DNA of 64,000 nt from Branchiostoma floridae (Eukaryota; Chordata; Leptocardii; Amphioxiformes; Branchiostomatidae). The stretch spans positions 9,663,998 to 9,727,997 of the forward strand of contig NC_049997.1 in assembly GCF_000003815.2 (NCBI RefSeq). The letters are read 5' to 3'. The translations under genes were made by a program, and so were the position numbers. The notes beneath the pieces were generated by a model. The model saw nothing but the letters and a program-made list of their open reading frames with translations, was not told the origin of the DNA and did no database searches. Of the stretch, positions 40,800-54,016 are shown piece after piece. How positions within the stretch are numbered: position 1 is the first letter of the stretch; each line of letters starts with the position of its first letter.

Positions 40800-43220
40800 C
40801 TTTCATTTTCCACTGTGTAAAAGTAAGGAGGTTAAAAAGGACCTCCTTGGTAAAAGAGAAACATTGTGAACGCGTCTAACGAACTTTTACATAAACTTTG
40901 TACAAAGAAAAACCAGGAGTCATGCATGGAATATTTCAACTTGTCCGACATTTTCCTGTAGGAAATCAATAGGAAATACTGTCGGCAAAATCAAGTCGTA
41001 ATTCTTCATTCAAGGGGAGCAACCACTGATAACTGTAGGGGTGACGTTTTGTTACCTCCATGGAGGTTATATTTTACCCAGCGTTTGTGTGTGTGTTTGT
41101 GTGTCTGTGAACAAGATAACTCAAGAACGGCTGGACGGACTGGTTTCATACTTGGCGTGTTGGTGGGGTGTGATAAAAGGTGGAAGTGATTAGATTTTGG
41201 GCCCCCTAGCGGCTTCCCTTGATACTGCAGTGCAACTTCCGGTTTTGCTATTTCGTTTTCTGAACAATCTAGTTCTGGTATAATTCTGGCATTGGGCTAG
41301 ATTATCCTCTGCCTGGTCAGGCCTTTAATACTGGGGGGTTATAGGTAGGAACATCCGGGCAAAAAGTAGGCTATAGGGCAAATGGTTGTCCAGGACTAAG
41401 CCTGCTGTAAACACATGGTAAAGGTAACATCTTTGGGCAAATGAAACACTCCGGTGGATAAGTTATTCTCCCTTTGGTCTGGTAAAGGCTTCGGATAGGG
41501 TAGGATGGACACCGTTATGCTAGACCCTCCCTCTTCGTTTATGTCGTCAACAATTCGTGTGTCTGTGTTTCTTGTGTATTGCACATAACCATAAAAAGAA
41601 AAGCTCTCTCTTTCAAGTTTCAACTCTGCTTCATCCGTTATTTCATGGTCGATCCCTCTCCTGTTTCCGTGGAGTGGCTCTCTGCCTTGTAGCGTGGGCA
41701 GGGCGCCATGAAAGCCCACATTGTCGGCGTTCCAACCCTGAGAGCTGATTATCAGCGCTTAGAACACAAACGGAGAAACCCCACACCCGCCTCTCAACCT
41801 CCCACCGCATAAACGTAGTAAACAGGTACAGGGGCCGTCCAAAACTGTCCGTATCGTCCCAAACCATACCTCGATCTTCATTCATGAATGCCTAAATTTC
41901 AGACGAATTTCACGAAATCTACACGAGTTTTATGGAATTTATATCATGTGATCCAGTACTGAGAAACACACAAATTTTACGGAATTTATGTGAGGTTTCT
42001 TAACAGTACGGATATGCATTCCATGAATTTGTCTAGCTAGATTCCGCAAACTTCGTGCATCTATTAGTTGTGGATCGTCTGAATTCATTGATCGTATGAA
42101 GTCGTGTCGATTCCGTAAAACTCGTATGAATTTCCTATGAATGAGGCACCACTGAATTCAATCTGGCCACATTATTTGTAAATTGTATTAGGTGAGTAAG
42201 GTTTCCTAAGCAGCAAATTGAATTTCTACAACACTTCAATGAATTTTTACTTCATTTACCCACGTCACACAGAGGACGAGTTTCGACCGAATTTGATTGT
42301 TAATTTCGACAGAGGGTAGCGGGTATTTTTTGCTTGAAAATCTACTCTATCATTGTTATGGGGGTTCGGTGACCTACGAACATCGGTCGATCGCTAAAAT
42401 TCAAGAGAACAAAATTCGGACGAAGCACTACCGAAAGTGTAATTTAATTCAAAGCTCACAGACTCGTCGGTCGGTCGATTTCCGTGCCGCCACTGCCGTG
42501 TGACAAGGGCATTACAAGCAAATTTTGTTTAGGACATACTTAGGACAGCTTTGGACGGCCCTCAACAAACAAGAAAAGGGGAAGACAAATAATGAGCAGA
42601 CTCCGTTCGAGTTTATCATGTGTACTTGAGGGAAGTTGAGCGCCTCAGCATAACAACAGGTGCGGAGAGATGGATTCTGGGTAATCTGTGTTTCGCAAAC
42701 GAAACTCAGTAGACCGTGCGTTTGTTCATTCCTTCCAAGATTAAATTCTAAGACAATATATTACTTGGAAACGATCCAAAATACCGCCTGTAATTTTCTC
42801 CCCGCACTGGCAATCCCATAATATGTTGATCACACCGCTTAAACATTCCCACATAACGCTACCGTTTGTTTTTGTTGGACGCAGTCCTTTTTTCTGTCTC
42901 GCCGTGAGAAACAGCAGTTATGTTGACACATAATTTGCGCTGAGTAACGTCTGGAGGAAATCTCGCCAGCGAGAAGTCCTCACAGATGTATCCTAGCCGT
43001 CCTGTCTTGCGAGAGATGATTCTAGTCAAGATGTCGTCTGAAAATGTCCTGGAATATCGTCTGCAGATGTTCCCGCCATCAACGCCTCACGCTCACAAAT
43101 ATACAGATGTCGTCTGCGGGGGTCTGTAGATGGTTTCCACATTTCCCCGGGCTCTTTTTCTTCTGGTCCTTTCCCGTGAGAAGGCCCTGACATACAAAAG
43201 CTTTACCATAAATGAAAATA
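40800..43220. other. Intergenic region with a dispersed repeat
   Basis: 41030-41290 (GTGAACAAGATAACTCAAGA, GGGCCCCCTAGCGG, AACTTCCGGTTTTGCTATTT) belongs to a dispersed repeat whose relatives lie at about 32440-32540, 48480-48690 and 49270-49380. No gene is supported; open frames near 41.4-42.5 kb lack any domain. Confidence 0.5.
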
Positions 43221-43224
43221 ATCT

Positions 43225-43230
43225 TTTATT
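43225..43230 (-). terminator. Poly(A) signal candidate for the WH1-CRIB gene
   Basis: Minus-strand AATAAA about 345 bases past the stop. Another lies near 43553, only about 20 bases past the stop. Confidence 0.4.
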
Positions 43231-43572
43231 CAGCAGTTCTACGGTACGGTGGTATCGTCTGCAGCTTTCCCGCCACCTGACCTAGCGGCGTCTGTCATGA
43301 CGTCACCACAGCAACAGCTTGTACTCCACTTTACGCGATCATCGATTGGCCAGCAATCGGCTACATTGCGGTAACTTGTCCCCGTCCTTTTAGGACCGCT
43401 TCTGGGGACCGGTGCTTTTGTAGTTTTCCCGCTCAAAAGCTTTTGAAGTTCTTCTTGACATTTGGAGTAGATGAGTAGGCCTGTGGTCTGTCAGCCATTT
43501 CGGTCCGTCTGCCTACTTTGTTATTGATCTTTGGTATATTGCATGGTACCATTTTATTCTTTAAAATTGAAG

Positions 43573-46500
43573 CTAGTATGAGTAACTAGAACTGTCTTTG
43601 TCGCAAGTGTCGGACGCAGAGTTATCGTCTGACGTTGCTTTCTGCACATGCGCGAACGGTGGCCTCGGACAGAGCTTTCCCAGGCTGGGAATGACGTCAC
43701 GGTCCTTCTCCTCCACCGCGATGATATGCTGGAAACAACATGGCTGCGAGATATCGCATTTCTTGGGCAGTTTGAACTTGACCTTCCCTCCCTCCTTCTT
43801 CTTGCGGTGCTTCTTTTCCCGCGTCCTCATGGGACTGACCACGTCAGGGTTGGTCGTCAGAGTCCAGATCGTCCGTAAGAAATCCGACGCCGCCTGCTCG
43901 TCGTCGAAACTGAATCCCGCCAGTTTTCTGCGGTCCGTGGAAACCATCATGGTGTGGAAGCCCTTGTCCGGGGCCTTGTAGTTGGTGTAGTTATCCACGG
44001 AGTCCTGCCAGAGGATGAACCCCGTACCCCGCTCCGCTAGGAGGATTCTCAGCTTCCGTTTCCGCCTGGGACAGTCGCCAGTGTCGAACACGACGGTGGG
44101 GATGCCTGTAGAGTGGTACTTCCAACCCTGGGGAAAATACAGGACAGAATACATAATACTTCAGTTTCTTCAATAAACTGAGAAGTTTGTATCAAAACTC
44201 GAGAAGCTTGTAGAAAAATAACAGCTTGACAATACAGTCAAGTTTAACAACTTACTTCCAACGCTGAGGAAAACACGTCAATACAAGACAATATTTTATT
44301 GCCCTAATTAACCGGAAAAATGTATAAAAAAGAATATTGTGACTGTGATACTCTGTAGTCAAGTTTCAACCCTGGCAAGGAGATATAGATTAAAACAAAA
44401 CCATACCACATTTTTCAGGCATCTCCTCCTGGACTATATGATAAAAATAATAGGTTCAATTTCGATGATATTTGAAGCCTTTCCAGAAAAAAAAGCGCGA
44501 TTTCGTCATGTCAGTTTCGTCGCAACAATATTATTACACAAACTGTCTTTTGTAGACTTTGGCACTATTGAGGAAAATTTAGGAAAAAGTAAAATCATTT
44601 ATGGCTTACCTTTATGTATGTATCCTTCATAACATAACACTGACTTGCATGCTAACTTGTTATAGGCCACATAAACCCTCTGTCTCATTGTATCTGATAT
44701 TATATTTTGCCAAAGCACATTCTTTAGCATTAAACGATCACTTGGGTGCAACAAACCAGAGTATTTAACACACCGCGACAACTGATTGATGTTGACAATG
44801 TCCTGTGTATTTCCCATGGGCTGCAGTGACGGACAGATGTTTGTGTCCACAGAAGATATGTACATGGGCGATTTGGGTTACCACAACATACAACGTTAGG
44901 GGTCATGCTTCATGGCACTGGCGTGACGTGGTATTCCCGACCACTGTGATAACGACATCAGTAAACGTAACGATTTCTTGACAATAGGAGGGGTGATATG
45001 GTGCTTTTTAGCATATAAAACTCACTTGGGTCATAGAATGAAATTTCGATGAAGGTTAGACATCTAGGTAATGAAATAGTCAATACAAACTTTTCCAGTA
45101 TAAACTAGATAGATTTGGGAAACGGTTGTAGACAGATGTTGCAAAGTACAGTCACTGCCGAAAGATAGCGGATACCTGAGTAATATTTGATTTGATTTGT
45201 ATTGATTGATATCAGTGTCAGTAGTACTAGTAGGGGGAGTTGATGCAAGATTGGTAAAAAAATAACCTATTTTGTATAGCCTCAAGGGATGTGTGTACTT
45301 TTCCTCTTTACCTTCGATTTTTCCTCTACGGCTATGATTTATGTAGTATACAATAGTATTTTTTCAGACTAGCTACACGTGTCTGGTATCTTGTTCTAGC
45401 CCTCCAGATGTCTAGATTTCACAATCAAATTGGTGGCTCAGGTTAAACCCCTCTCGGTTTGACAGTGAAAGTCTCACGGCGTCCTGAACCCAATCCCCAG
45501 TACAACATGTGTACGTCCGCGTGACCAATCCATACACAACAGCACGCGTGCACATTAGCAGGGGACATTTACACCCACGGTTAGCTAGCCTGGAAGCCAG
45601 CCTGTTTCTAGGATGTACACGGGATAGATCTTCGGCTCCAGGGCCAAAAGGTCCACAAGGAAATTTGCCAACAGGCCCCCATATTAGTTAGTAAATACTT
45701 TATTAATTGATAAACACAGGAAAGACACGATAGATATTATTGAGATTCGGGGGGATAGAATCCAGGCTAACAGTTAATGTTAACCTATAAGCCAGGCTAC
45801 TGGCAGGGCCCAAACAGGCCAGCTCCCCCAGACAGACCAGCTCCTCGGCTAGAGGGCCAACATGCTACCAAGGAAACTTTCCTACTGTACCCATCTACTA
45901 GGCTCCATGTGTCTCTGGAAATACATGTTGAAGTAGAAATTGCCAAATAGACGGATAAAACACAAAAGAGGATGTGGCAAACTGTGCTTTTTGGCCGGCC
46001 AACTCCTCAGCATGGTGTTTTATCTGTCTATTTGGCCAGTTTCTAATACACTTTATCTAGCGATATGTGGAGCCTGGTAGAGGCTATGTGATGCGGCCTA
46101 CTCTACTAAGCGACGCAATGCCTTAAAACAAGTCAGAAACAGCCAAACTTCTGCTTGGATAGTACTAATCAGTTTCTGACAGTGCGAGATTGCGTAACAC
46201 AGGCTAGAGAGGCCCTGGCAACAGCCTGATTTCTAGGTTGGTAGTACCATAAAGCTTACCCCTACGTTGTGTAAAGAAAGTCCCACACAAACACCCCTCT
46301 ACACCGCCTCTTAACGTCATACTTGACCGTGCACTTCACAGCAGTTCTGAAATCCATCCCCGAAATTCGAGACCCCTCTAAAAGCGGGTAAGTACCCTTT
46401 AGGGCCAATCCATGCGGACGGTTTGTAGTCTGTCCCGCTGTCTCGGGTCCCACACTGACAGAGACATACAACCGTCCAGCATACTTTACATGACCGACAG

Positions 46501-47381
46501 ACCATAGAATGTCTGACCGCACTGGAAGTACTCCTAAAACTACACTATTCCAACCCGTCATCTTTAACATAAACTATGGAACACATATATCTATAAATAC
46601 AGATGTTGTAGCACACTGGTCCATATTCAATCCCTCGCATTTCTCATTTTCTGCTACTAATTATGTACTAAGATGGTACAAAACGTATACATCCGTCAGT
46701 TGATATCTTCTGCATACGTTACCGATACCATTACGTGCCGCCTGTGGTGACCAGCATACCCAAATGCCATTCAAATCGTGTCAACTGTCTCAACTCTCTA
46801 CAAGGCTGTAATTTAGCACCGTGTCAAAAGCATAACAACAGAACATTTTTGTGTCTAAAAACTATCAATCCATCGGAGACGTTACCACTGTCTATCTTGA
46901 CACCATACTTTTGTAGATTTTATTACTATCGTTCTAATACTTGTAATATCCTTTTTAAGCACCAGTATTGCTAGCATGGATGCCAGGCTGTTTCCAGAGG
47001 CGAAACAGGCCAGATTATCAGCTTACATGCCCCCAAGAAAACTCCACTACAGTCACCCCCAGAGTCAACCCTAAGTTTAATAGACTCTGAGATATTCGTT
47101 GCTCCAACTTAACAGCCGGATGGTATGGTCAAAAGGTTCGGTTTCGCCTTGCACGGGGCCTGGAATATAGGCTACGGTATCAGTAGACTAAAGACTTTAC
47201 ATACCTGCATGTCGGCCATGTCCTGGACACTTGCGAAGTAAAGGTTAGCCAGTCCCGCGCACACAAACACTTCTGTCTTGTAGCTCCGAAATGCACTCTC
47301 TATCTGCAGCACATCGTGATCCGTGAAGTCCATACTGTACCCACCTCCTTCGTACACTTCCACCACTGTTAAATCTCCCAT
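43573..47381 (-). CDS. WH1/EVH1 domain protein with CRIB-like motif (two exons)
   Basis: Exons are 47381-47205 and 44127-43573, joined phase 0 (CAG|GTATGT to CCCCAG|GGT), giving 243 residues. Residues about 25-145 have the WH1 pattern of WASP: CAGLANLYFASVQ, then GWKYHSTG at the exon junction, ILLAERGTGFILWQDSV, FHTMM (116-120) and AGFSFDDEQAASDF (129-142). In WASP the equivalents are A..VQLY, LLWEQ, FHTF and AGLNFADE.EA..F. A Lys-rich stretch and KLPKKCDISQPCCFQHIIAV (CRIB-like ISxPxxFxH at 185-193) follow, as in WASP basic-GBD regions. The second His and Gly of canonical CRIB are absent. There is no proline-rich or VCA region before the stop, so actin nucleation is not expected. It may bind a proline peptide and a Rho-type GTPase. 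An additional exon in the 3 kb intron cannot be excluded. Confidence 0.75.
45594..45770. mobile_element. MITE (TAGCCTGGAAGCCAG ends)
   Basis: TTAGCTAGCCTGGAAGCCAG at the left and GAATCCAGGCTAA at the right are inverted. It lies in the intron of the WH1 gene; more pieces follow at 45790-45850 and 46970-47174. Confidence 0.6.
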
Positions 47382-47384
47382 GTC

Positions 47385-50084
47385 TACAACAGTCCAAGTA
47401 ACGCCTGTGTTTTTCACTTCGAATTCGAGCAAAACAATCTTGAAAACACAATCCCAAACTCTTACACGTTGTCGATTGTCCGTACTCCCATCCTTGTAGA
47501 TTTTGTGACGTCTCCTTCCAAGAGAAAATCAAACATCATGTTGACGGTTAATTCCCAGTCACTTGTCTCATCAGACCAGAGCGGAGCCTGGTATCGCATC
47601 CCGATCCCATATCACCCCTCTCCGTGTGTAATACGGTCCAGTCATCGCTCACAAATCCAACCCCGCAAGTTTCTTGGATGTTTTCTTGTGTCTCAAGACC
47701 TCAGCGTTCCTGCCAAGACTTTCTGCTCCACGGGAAGGCGACTTTCCGGAGTTCTCAGCCCGGCTGAACAATCCTAGGAACCGTCAGCCTCGGGGTACAG
47801 CAGAGGGAGGAACAATTGTACAAATAATGCGGCCGTCGCTGCTGGCTTCCCGCTAGCTGGATACTTGCAAGTGACGTGAGCGCCCTGTTACAAGGAGGAA
47901 TAAACTTCATGAGCAACATAATAAAAAACAACGTAATTCTGCATAGCTTTACATCAACAAACACTCGTAGATTCATAGCAAAAGAATTTTGATGAACCAA
48001 AAGCTGACGATATGATCTATTTAAGGAGATTAGAGGAAATGCAGGTTAGAGTTGTCATGTACACAGAGTGAGATCATGTCTCCCGTTAAGCTGAGTGGCG
48101 GGGAGTGTGGCAGGGGTCGGTTCTGTGACCTCCACTGGGGCGATGGAATGTCATCATGCTCAGCCAACCACTCTGACGAACAAGGCCCTCCGCCAAAACA
48201 AAGTGGGCAGCAAAAACCAATCTATACGACGAAGATGTATGGATTTTAATTCCGTTGTCCGTATTTTTTGCGAGGATCTGTAGCTCTGTAACGTAACGGC
48301 GCCGTCACCCTCGTCGAAGGTCGTCGCACAATTTTGATGTCCGATTTTCAAGCAGGCTGTGACAGAACTATAACCGCTCTGAAGAACAAGGCCCTCTGCC
48401 AAAACAAAGTAGGCAGCAAAAACTAATCTCTAAGCCGATGTATGGCGCTACGGGTTGTTGTTTGTTGTTTACCTTCGACGGAAGGTTAGGTTATGCTTTC
48501 GGCGACCTTCATTTATCAGTCTGTCTGCATGTGTGTGTGTCCGTCCGTCAACACTACATTAATCTAAACGTAGATGGATTGTCTTGAAAGTTGCAATTGG
48601 TATGACTACTACTATGAGGGTAGGTCTTTGTATAGCCCTAGAAGTGAATTGAGATTTTGGACCTCCAAGCTGTGCGTCCTTTTTGCGAAGTTTTCTATAT
48701 CTTTATTGCAGTAAGGCAAGCCTAACGTGCAATCGCCACAGATTCCACAGATAAAACCATACATCCGTTTGGAGATAACACCATTATTATCAACGAGCTT
48801 TCATCAAAGCTCCTTGCTATTATCTTTTTAATAGGTTATAGAAATACTGGTTTAGACCCGTGGAGCCAATGTTATCCAAAAACAACATCCCCACCTCTGT
48901 TGTCGTCGAGCACAGGGAAGCGTCCCCTCCAAGTTCAACTCGGCTGTTAACGTAAACACCGTGCATCTGTGGCGGGGTGATGACACACACGGGCCAGTTG
49001 GTAGGGTAGAGATGACGTATTGTGCTTAGAAGCACGTAATGGATACTGTACTGCAGACAAAACCATCTTATCCTAGTCGAATCGCGTGCGCCTTTTAATG
49101 CCAATAAATGTTTTAGGGTCTGTCTGTGTGTGAGTGTGTACATTTATGTGCGCGTGTGAATAGCATAACTTAAGTAAGAGTCTGAAAGCAAAGAATAAAG
49201 TTCCTTAAGTTGTTGTGTAGATGAATCTACATGTATGATGCATGTATTTCGTAAGTTTGGCAAAATTACGAAATGATTAGATTCCCGGCCCCTGACGACT
49301 TTCCATGATATTGCAGTTGAACTTCCAGTGTGGTTTTAATATTTCGTTTTCTGGGCATGCTATGGTCATGATTTTTCAAGTTCTTTCAAGATTTGAGAAC
49401 TTCAGAAAACAGCCGGAGCCGAACCTCTGCTTGGGGAGTAGCTGATAGACTGGCATGTCAAAGTTAGCCTACTTCGCAGACTTCGGTTGGCTTGGCTAGG
49501 GTGTGTGTGTGTGTCTCTTTCCCGGCATATAAAAACTTTAGTCAACGTTAGCACACCACGCCCCCCCCCCCCCCATAAGATAAAGTCAGTCCAGCTCGAA
49601 GTCTGCGAAGGAGGCTATGTCAAAGTCGTCCCGCACCAGTTACGCGTACACCTCCTCCATTATCCGTACATGGAATGTGCCCTGGATCAAACGGGAGGAA
49701 GTCGAGCAGGTTTAAAGTGTCTTTAACTAAAGACGTCACGGCGGTGTCGTGTGTTCCTTCAAGTAAACAGGATGACTGGAGAAACCTTACGGATCCGCCA
49801 CACCGCGCATGCGCGGATGGAGGCGAAAACAATGACGTCACGACTAGTGAATTTTCAAAGAGCCGCGCTTTCGTCATACTGCAATCTTCAAGGATTGTTG
49901 GAAAAGTAACCTGTTGTTAAACTTTGTTGCGAGGGGGTCGCTTGCTTCCGGTGCTGTTCGCTTGTGACACCTCAATGTCTGTTGCCAAAACAGATCGTCT
50001 TGTGTTGTCTATCCCCCACGCGTGGTTCCGTAAAACGAGGGCAAGGTACTGTGTATGATACGTGTATATTAAAGATGTATAATA
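47385..50084. other. Intergenic region with dispersed repeats
   Basis: The left end should hold the WH1 gene promoter. ACAAGGCCCTCCGCCAAAAC near 48180 recurs near 48388, a direct duplication about 206 bases apart. Dispersed repeat copies lie at about 48480-48690 and 49270-49380, and a poly-C run near 49560. GAAGTCTGCGAAGGAGGCT near 49590 also occurs near 11950. No coding exon is supported. Confidence 0.5.
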
Positions 50085-50248
50085 CAGTAGAAGCCAGGTA
50101 ATTGCACAACGGATAAACGCACACTTCTGTTAATTGAACGGAATCACCCAATCCCAGTCCAGCTGGATAACTTCGCTTTGTTGCAACATCCGGATAATTC
50201 CACGAAATACGCTGACAAATGGGGTGTGCAATTAAACGTTTTTTATAG
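50085..50248. mobile_element. Tigger/pogo-like MITE, copy 2
   Basis: Left end CAGTAGAAGCCAGGTAATTG after TA; the interior is inverted relative to copies 1 and 3. The right end (GTGTGCAATTAAACG) is degraded. Confidence 0.7.
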
Positions 50249-50551
50249 TGTCATCATCATCGTAATAAATGTCGCTACATGTCAGTAGCTACAGACCTGA
50301 GGCGGGCCGTTTTTGTTCTATGTTGTGTCTTTTTCTAGTGTCGTTACAATATAACAATCCAAACACCTGACATCTATTGAAGCCATCGTCGCGAAAACTG
50401 TTTGCTTGTTTTTTTTAGCATTCTTTACCGACCTTTGTTAAGAGAGCGGTCAGTGACCGTAGAAAGAACGCACGTGTTTTTCTAGGACAGAGAAATGGGG
50501 AGGGGGGCACAGGTAAAACAATTTCACAAGCAATTTCTTTTCACTAGTTGC

Positions 50552-50690
50552 ATCATCATCATCATCATCATCATCGGTCGACGTGCTTACACACGACGGG
50601 ATTATACCGCCCCATACGGGGTGACATACCCTTTCGCTGGCTAATTACAAGGAGGGGATGCGCCAGGTCTCCTGTGTTTATATGTACAAT
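50552..50690 (-). mobile_element. SINE 3' half, reverse orientation
   Basis: The reverse complement contains GAGACCTGGCGCATCC, AAAGGGTATGTCACCCC and CACACGACGGG-type words matching the 3' body of the SINE at 16674-17056, ending at CGTCGACCGATGATG with an expanded ATG/CAT run. The tRNA head is missing. Confidence 0.7.
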
Positions 50691-51429
50691 GTCCGTGAAA
50701 GTGTCATCCAAATAGTCTTCATGTTGCACAAAGTCGTTTTGGAGGGAGCAGAGTGAAATTTTTCAGAAGGAATTTTTGTGACTAACATCATTTTTTCGTT
50801 ACATTTCTTTTTTTTTCATTACCTGATGTTGGAATCTCAGAGATTTTAGCAGAGGAACTAGATAGAGAGATGGGAAAGGCTTTCGACACATTTACACGGT
50901 AACAAAGATGAAAAATGACCAGGGGAATGAACTGCCAAGTGGTGTCGTTTATTCGTTAACTCAACCTTTCCGAACGAACAGCTCAGACAGACACAGAATT
51001 ACACAACCAAGTCGTGCCCTCGCTGCCCCTTCGGCGGTGACCCGAAGAGAGCCGAGTCAAGTGACACCGGCGCCCGAAGCACTTTCGGACCCGAGCCAAA
51101 ACAGCCCACTGTCAGCTGGGCTCGTCCGTTTCAAAACACAAACTTTCAGACTTTCGTTTTATCAATTTTCTTTGTAAGGAACACATCTGCAAAGGGAGGT
51201 TTCATCTGTTTAAATGTATTTTGTAATGTCTGTATATTTTTTTGTTTAAGTAGATAGAAATCTAAATCTCGCTTTTCTAGAGCACACCACTCGTCTTTTT
51301 ACATCTTGTACCCGCCTCTCAGTAACATATGAAGTCACTGAACCCTTGTTAAAAACAACGGTGCGCCGTCAGCAATAGGGCACAGCAAGGAGATATTTTG
51401 GATGACATCAGCGCGCATTTTTCTTCTTT

Positions 51430-51560
51430 GGGGTTGGTCAACATGATAAGAAATTGCCAAAATGAGCAAATTATGTTGTAGCATAATGATTGTACTTGTA
51501 GAAGTGACACTAGCTAGGTAACCATGACTGACTGTCTGTAGTACTGTACTTGTACTAACA
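51430..51560. repeat. Dispersed repeat related to 16287-16440
   Basis: Shares AAAATGAGCAAAT, TAATGATTGTACTT and TAGAAGTGACACTAG with the earlier copy. Class unknown. Confidence 0.5.
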
Positions 51561-51612
51561 GTGAGGGTGACACTATATTTGAATGAACAAGTATCTGCAC
51601 GGTGGTAAAGTA

Positions 51613-51794
51613 CTGTAAATGCAGAAACTTTCGCTGTTGATTAATGTTTGCGGTTTTCGCGGCGGCCACTTCACCGCGAATTCAAAACCACCGCGAACAT
51701 TTTCCATAACAGTCAGAGACTACAGTGCATGGTGCTACCGCGAAATTAAAACCACCGCGAAATTAAATCTCCGCGAACTTAAATGCATTTACAG
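51613..51794. mobile_element. MITE with CTGTAAATGC ends and TA flanks
   Basis: CTGTAAATGC at the left and GCATTTACAG at the right, both flanked by TA. The interior has multiple CCGCGAA words. TA duplication suggests a Tc1/mariner-type origin by analogy. Confidence 0.75.
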
Positions 51795-52303
51795 TAACTA
51801 CTAGTATCGTTTCGAGAAATTGTCCTCAGTGCCCTCTCTTACGTATCCAAACGGCCCAGCCACTGCACGCTTTCTAACGTTCCGCCATGCCCGGTCCCAG
51901 GCTTTAAGCCGTGCTTGTGTACAAACGTTAATTTTCGGGTTTGTGAATGTTGAGACGTGGCTCTGTGACCCTCACCGCCCCTCGTGTTACCTCTAAAAGC
52001 CGCGATGATCGCCTCCAAGTCTCTCATTGCCGGAATCCCTCCAGCTCCATGTCCCGGCATCCCAGCACGTCCCGACGTTTATATCATCACGCCGAGGATA
52101 AATATAGTCATGCTACTATTCCTAACCTAGTTAACGTTATATATCAGTCACAAACCTATTGCAGTTTTTATGATATTTTCTAAAGAAAGATCAAACTCTT
52201 AAACGGATTGCTTGTTATTTGTATATATGCACTTGCTTTTTCTGGAATCAACTTCAGCCGGATCTGACATTTCTAGGTTCGTTGTTTCCGCCTCCGTACA
52301 AAC

Positions 52304-52459
52304 CTAGCCTGGATGTCAGGCTGTTTTTATAGTCTATACAGCCCAACTCCTCGTCTCTAGTCTAGGGCCAACTTGCCACCAAGCAGGCCCTCTTGAGAAG
52401 TTAGACCCTGTACGAATAGACATTACTGAGATCGTGTCGGGGTCTGGTATTCAGGCTAG
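52304..52459. mobile_element. MITE (TAGCCTGGATGTCAGGCTG ends)
   Basis: TAGCCTGGATGTCAGG at the left and GGTATTCAGGCTAG at the right are inverted. Surrounding sequence to 53190 shows no gene. Confidence 0.6.
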
Positions 52460-53196
52460 TAGAAACCGAAGCAATAGAAGTACTGCAATATGCCATCAGA
52501 AACAAGCCAAGACTCACGGAGCCTGCCAAGGACGCTACAAATCAATTTGGAAGGCTTTATACCAGTACTGAATTCCTGATAGACTTCCCTCCAGCGCCAG
52601 TACTACAGAGAAAAGAGCCAAAACCTACACGCCAATGACTCGGGGAAAATGAGACCGTAAATGCTTCAAAATCCTACGATATCACGCGAAGCACAGCTGT
52701 GAAGGCAAGGACTTATGAAAAGTAAACTTGGTACCTGTGTAAAGTACACTTTCCTGGATATCCGTATCTCCTTCCTCTGCTGAAGTCATAACATGGTATG
52801 GGATATCCGCAAGGGCGCCCCGTATCAGAATACTGCACGTATCAGTTGTGATACCCTCCGTGCATGAATATCCTCGAAGCAGAAATTAAAGGGCGACTTT
52901 GAACTTCAGAAAAGACAGAATGCCCGCTCTTCGAATGCCTCCATGTTTGAAATGACCTTCTGTCCTTGGTTTCACATTGACTTGATTGTGGTCAGCTGTC
53001 AGGCGTGGACTGATGTTGACCTCGTCCGAAGGGACCCCACCGGGATCGTTAATGGTTAACCTCGACTAGGGAGAGACCGTTAGCTAGGGATTATAGGGGT
53101 GCATTACCAAAGACAAACACATGTACTTTCAATCTACTTATGTCATGTCCAGACTGAGCTATTTCCGGAGACCGTGGATTGTTGAATTCCGCGCCG

Positions 53197-54016
53197 CGGA
53201 CTTCATCACGCTATACCGATGAAATCCGCGCCACTTCGGCCGCTAATACTAGCGTCTGGTCGCGGACTTCATCACGCTAGACTGATGAAACCCGCGCCAC
53301 TTCGGCCACTAATACTAGCGTCTGGTCGCGGACTTCATCACGCTGGACTGATGAAACCCGCGCCACTTCGGTCGCTAATACTAGCGTCTGGTCGCGGACT
53401 TCATCACGCTAGACTGATGAAACCCGCGCCACTTCGGCCACTAATACTAGCGTCTGGTCGCGGACTTCATCACGCTAGACTGATGAAACCCGCGCCACTT
53501 CGGTCACTAATACTAGCGTCTGGTCGCGGACTTCATCACACTAGACTGATGAAACCCGCGCCACTTCGGCCACTAATACTAGCGTCTGGTCGCGGACTTC
53601 ATCACGCTAGACTGATGAAACCCGCGCCACTTCGGTCACTAATACTAGCGTCTGGTCGCGGACTTCATCACACTAGACTGATGAAACCCGCGCCACTTCG
53701 GCCACTAATACTAGCGTCTGGTCGCGGACTTCATCACGCTAGACTGATGAAACCCGCGCCACTTCGGCCACTAATACTAGCGACTGGTCGCGGACTTCAT
53801 CACGCTAGACTGATGAAACCCGCGCCACTTCGGTCACTAATAGCGTCACTAATACTAGCGTCTGGTCGCGGACTTCATCACGCTAGACTGATGAAACCCG
53901 CGCCACTTCGGCCACTAATACTAGCGACTGGTCGCGGACTTCATCACGCTAGACTGATGAAACCCGCGCCACTTCGGTCACTAATACTAGCGTCTGGTCG
54001 CGGACTTCATCACGCT
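53197..54016. repeat. 66-bp tandem array (about 12 copies)
   Basis: Each unit contains CGCGGACTTCATCACGCTAG, then ACTGATGAAACCCGCGCCAC and CTAATACTAGCG. The copies are highly similar. Since 66 is a multiple of three, a 267-residue frame (MKPAPLRPLILASGRGLHHA units) stays open, but nothing else suggests a gene. CGCGGACTTCATCA and TGATGAAACCCGCG are near-inverse, so every unit can fold into a hairpin. Confidence 0.95.

Noticed and set aside
43239-43436. Minus-strand frame of 65 residues after the WH1 gene
   Set aside because: Lies beyond the WH1 stop, in its likely 3' UTR, with no domain.
50908-51177. 89-residue open frame on the plus strand
   Set aside because: No recognisable domain, leader or splice context; composition is not distinctive.
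53277-53345. Hammerhead ribozyme in the 66-bp unit
   Set aside because: CTGATGA is present in most units, but the required GAAA and the paired stems in hammerhead order are not found on either strand.
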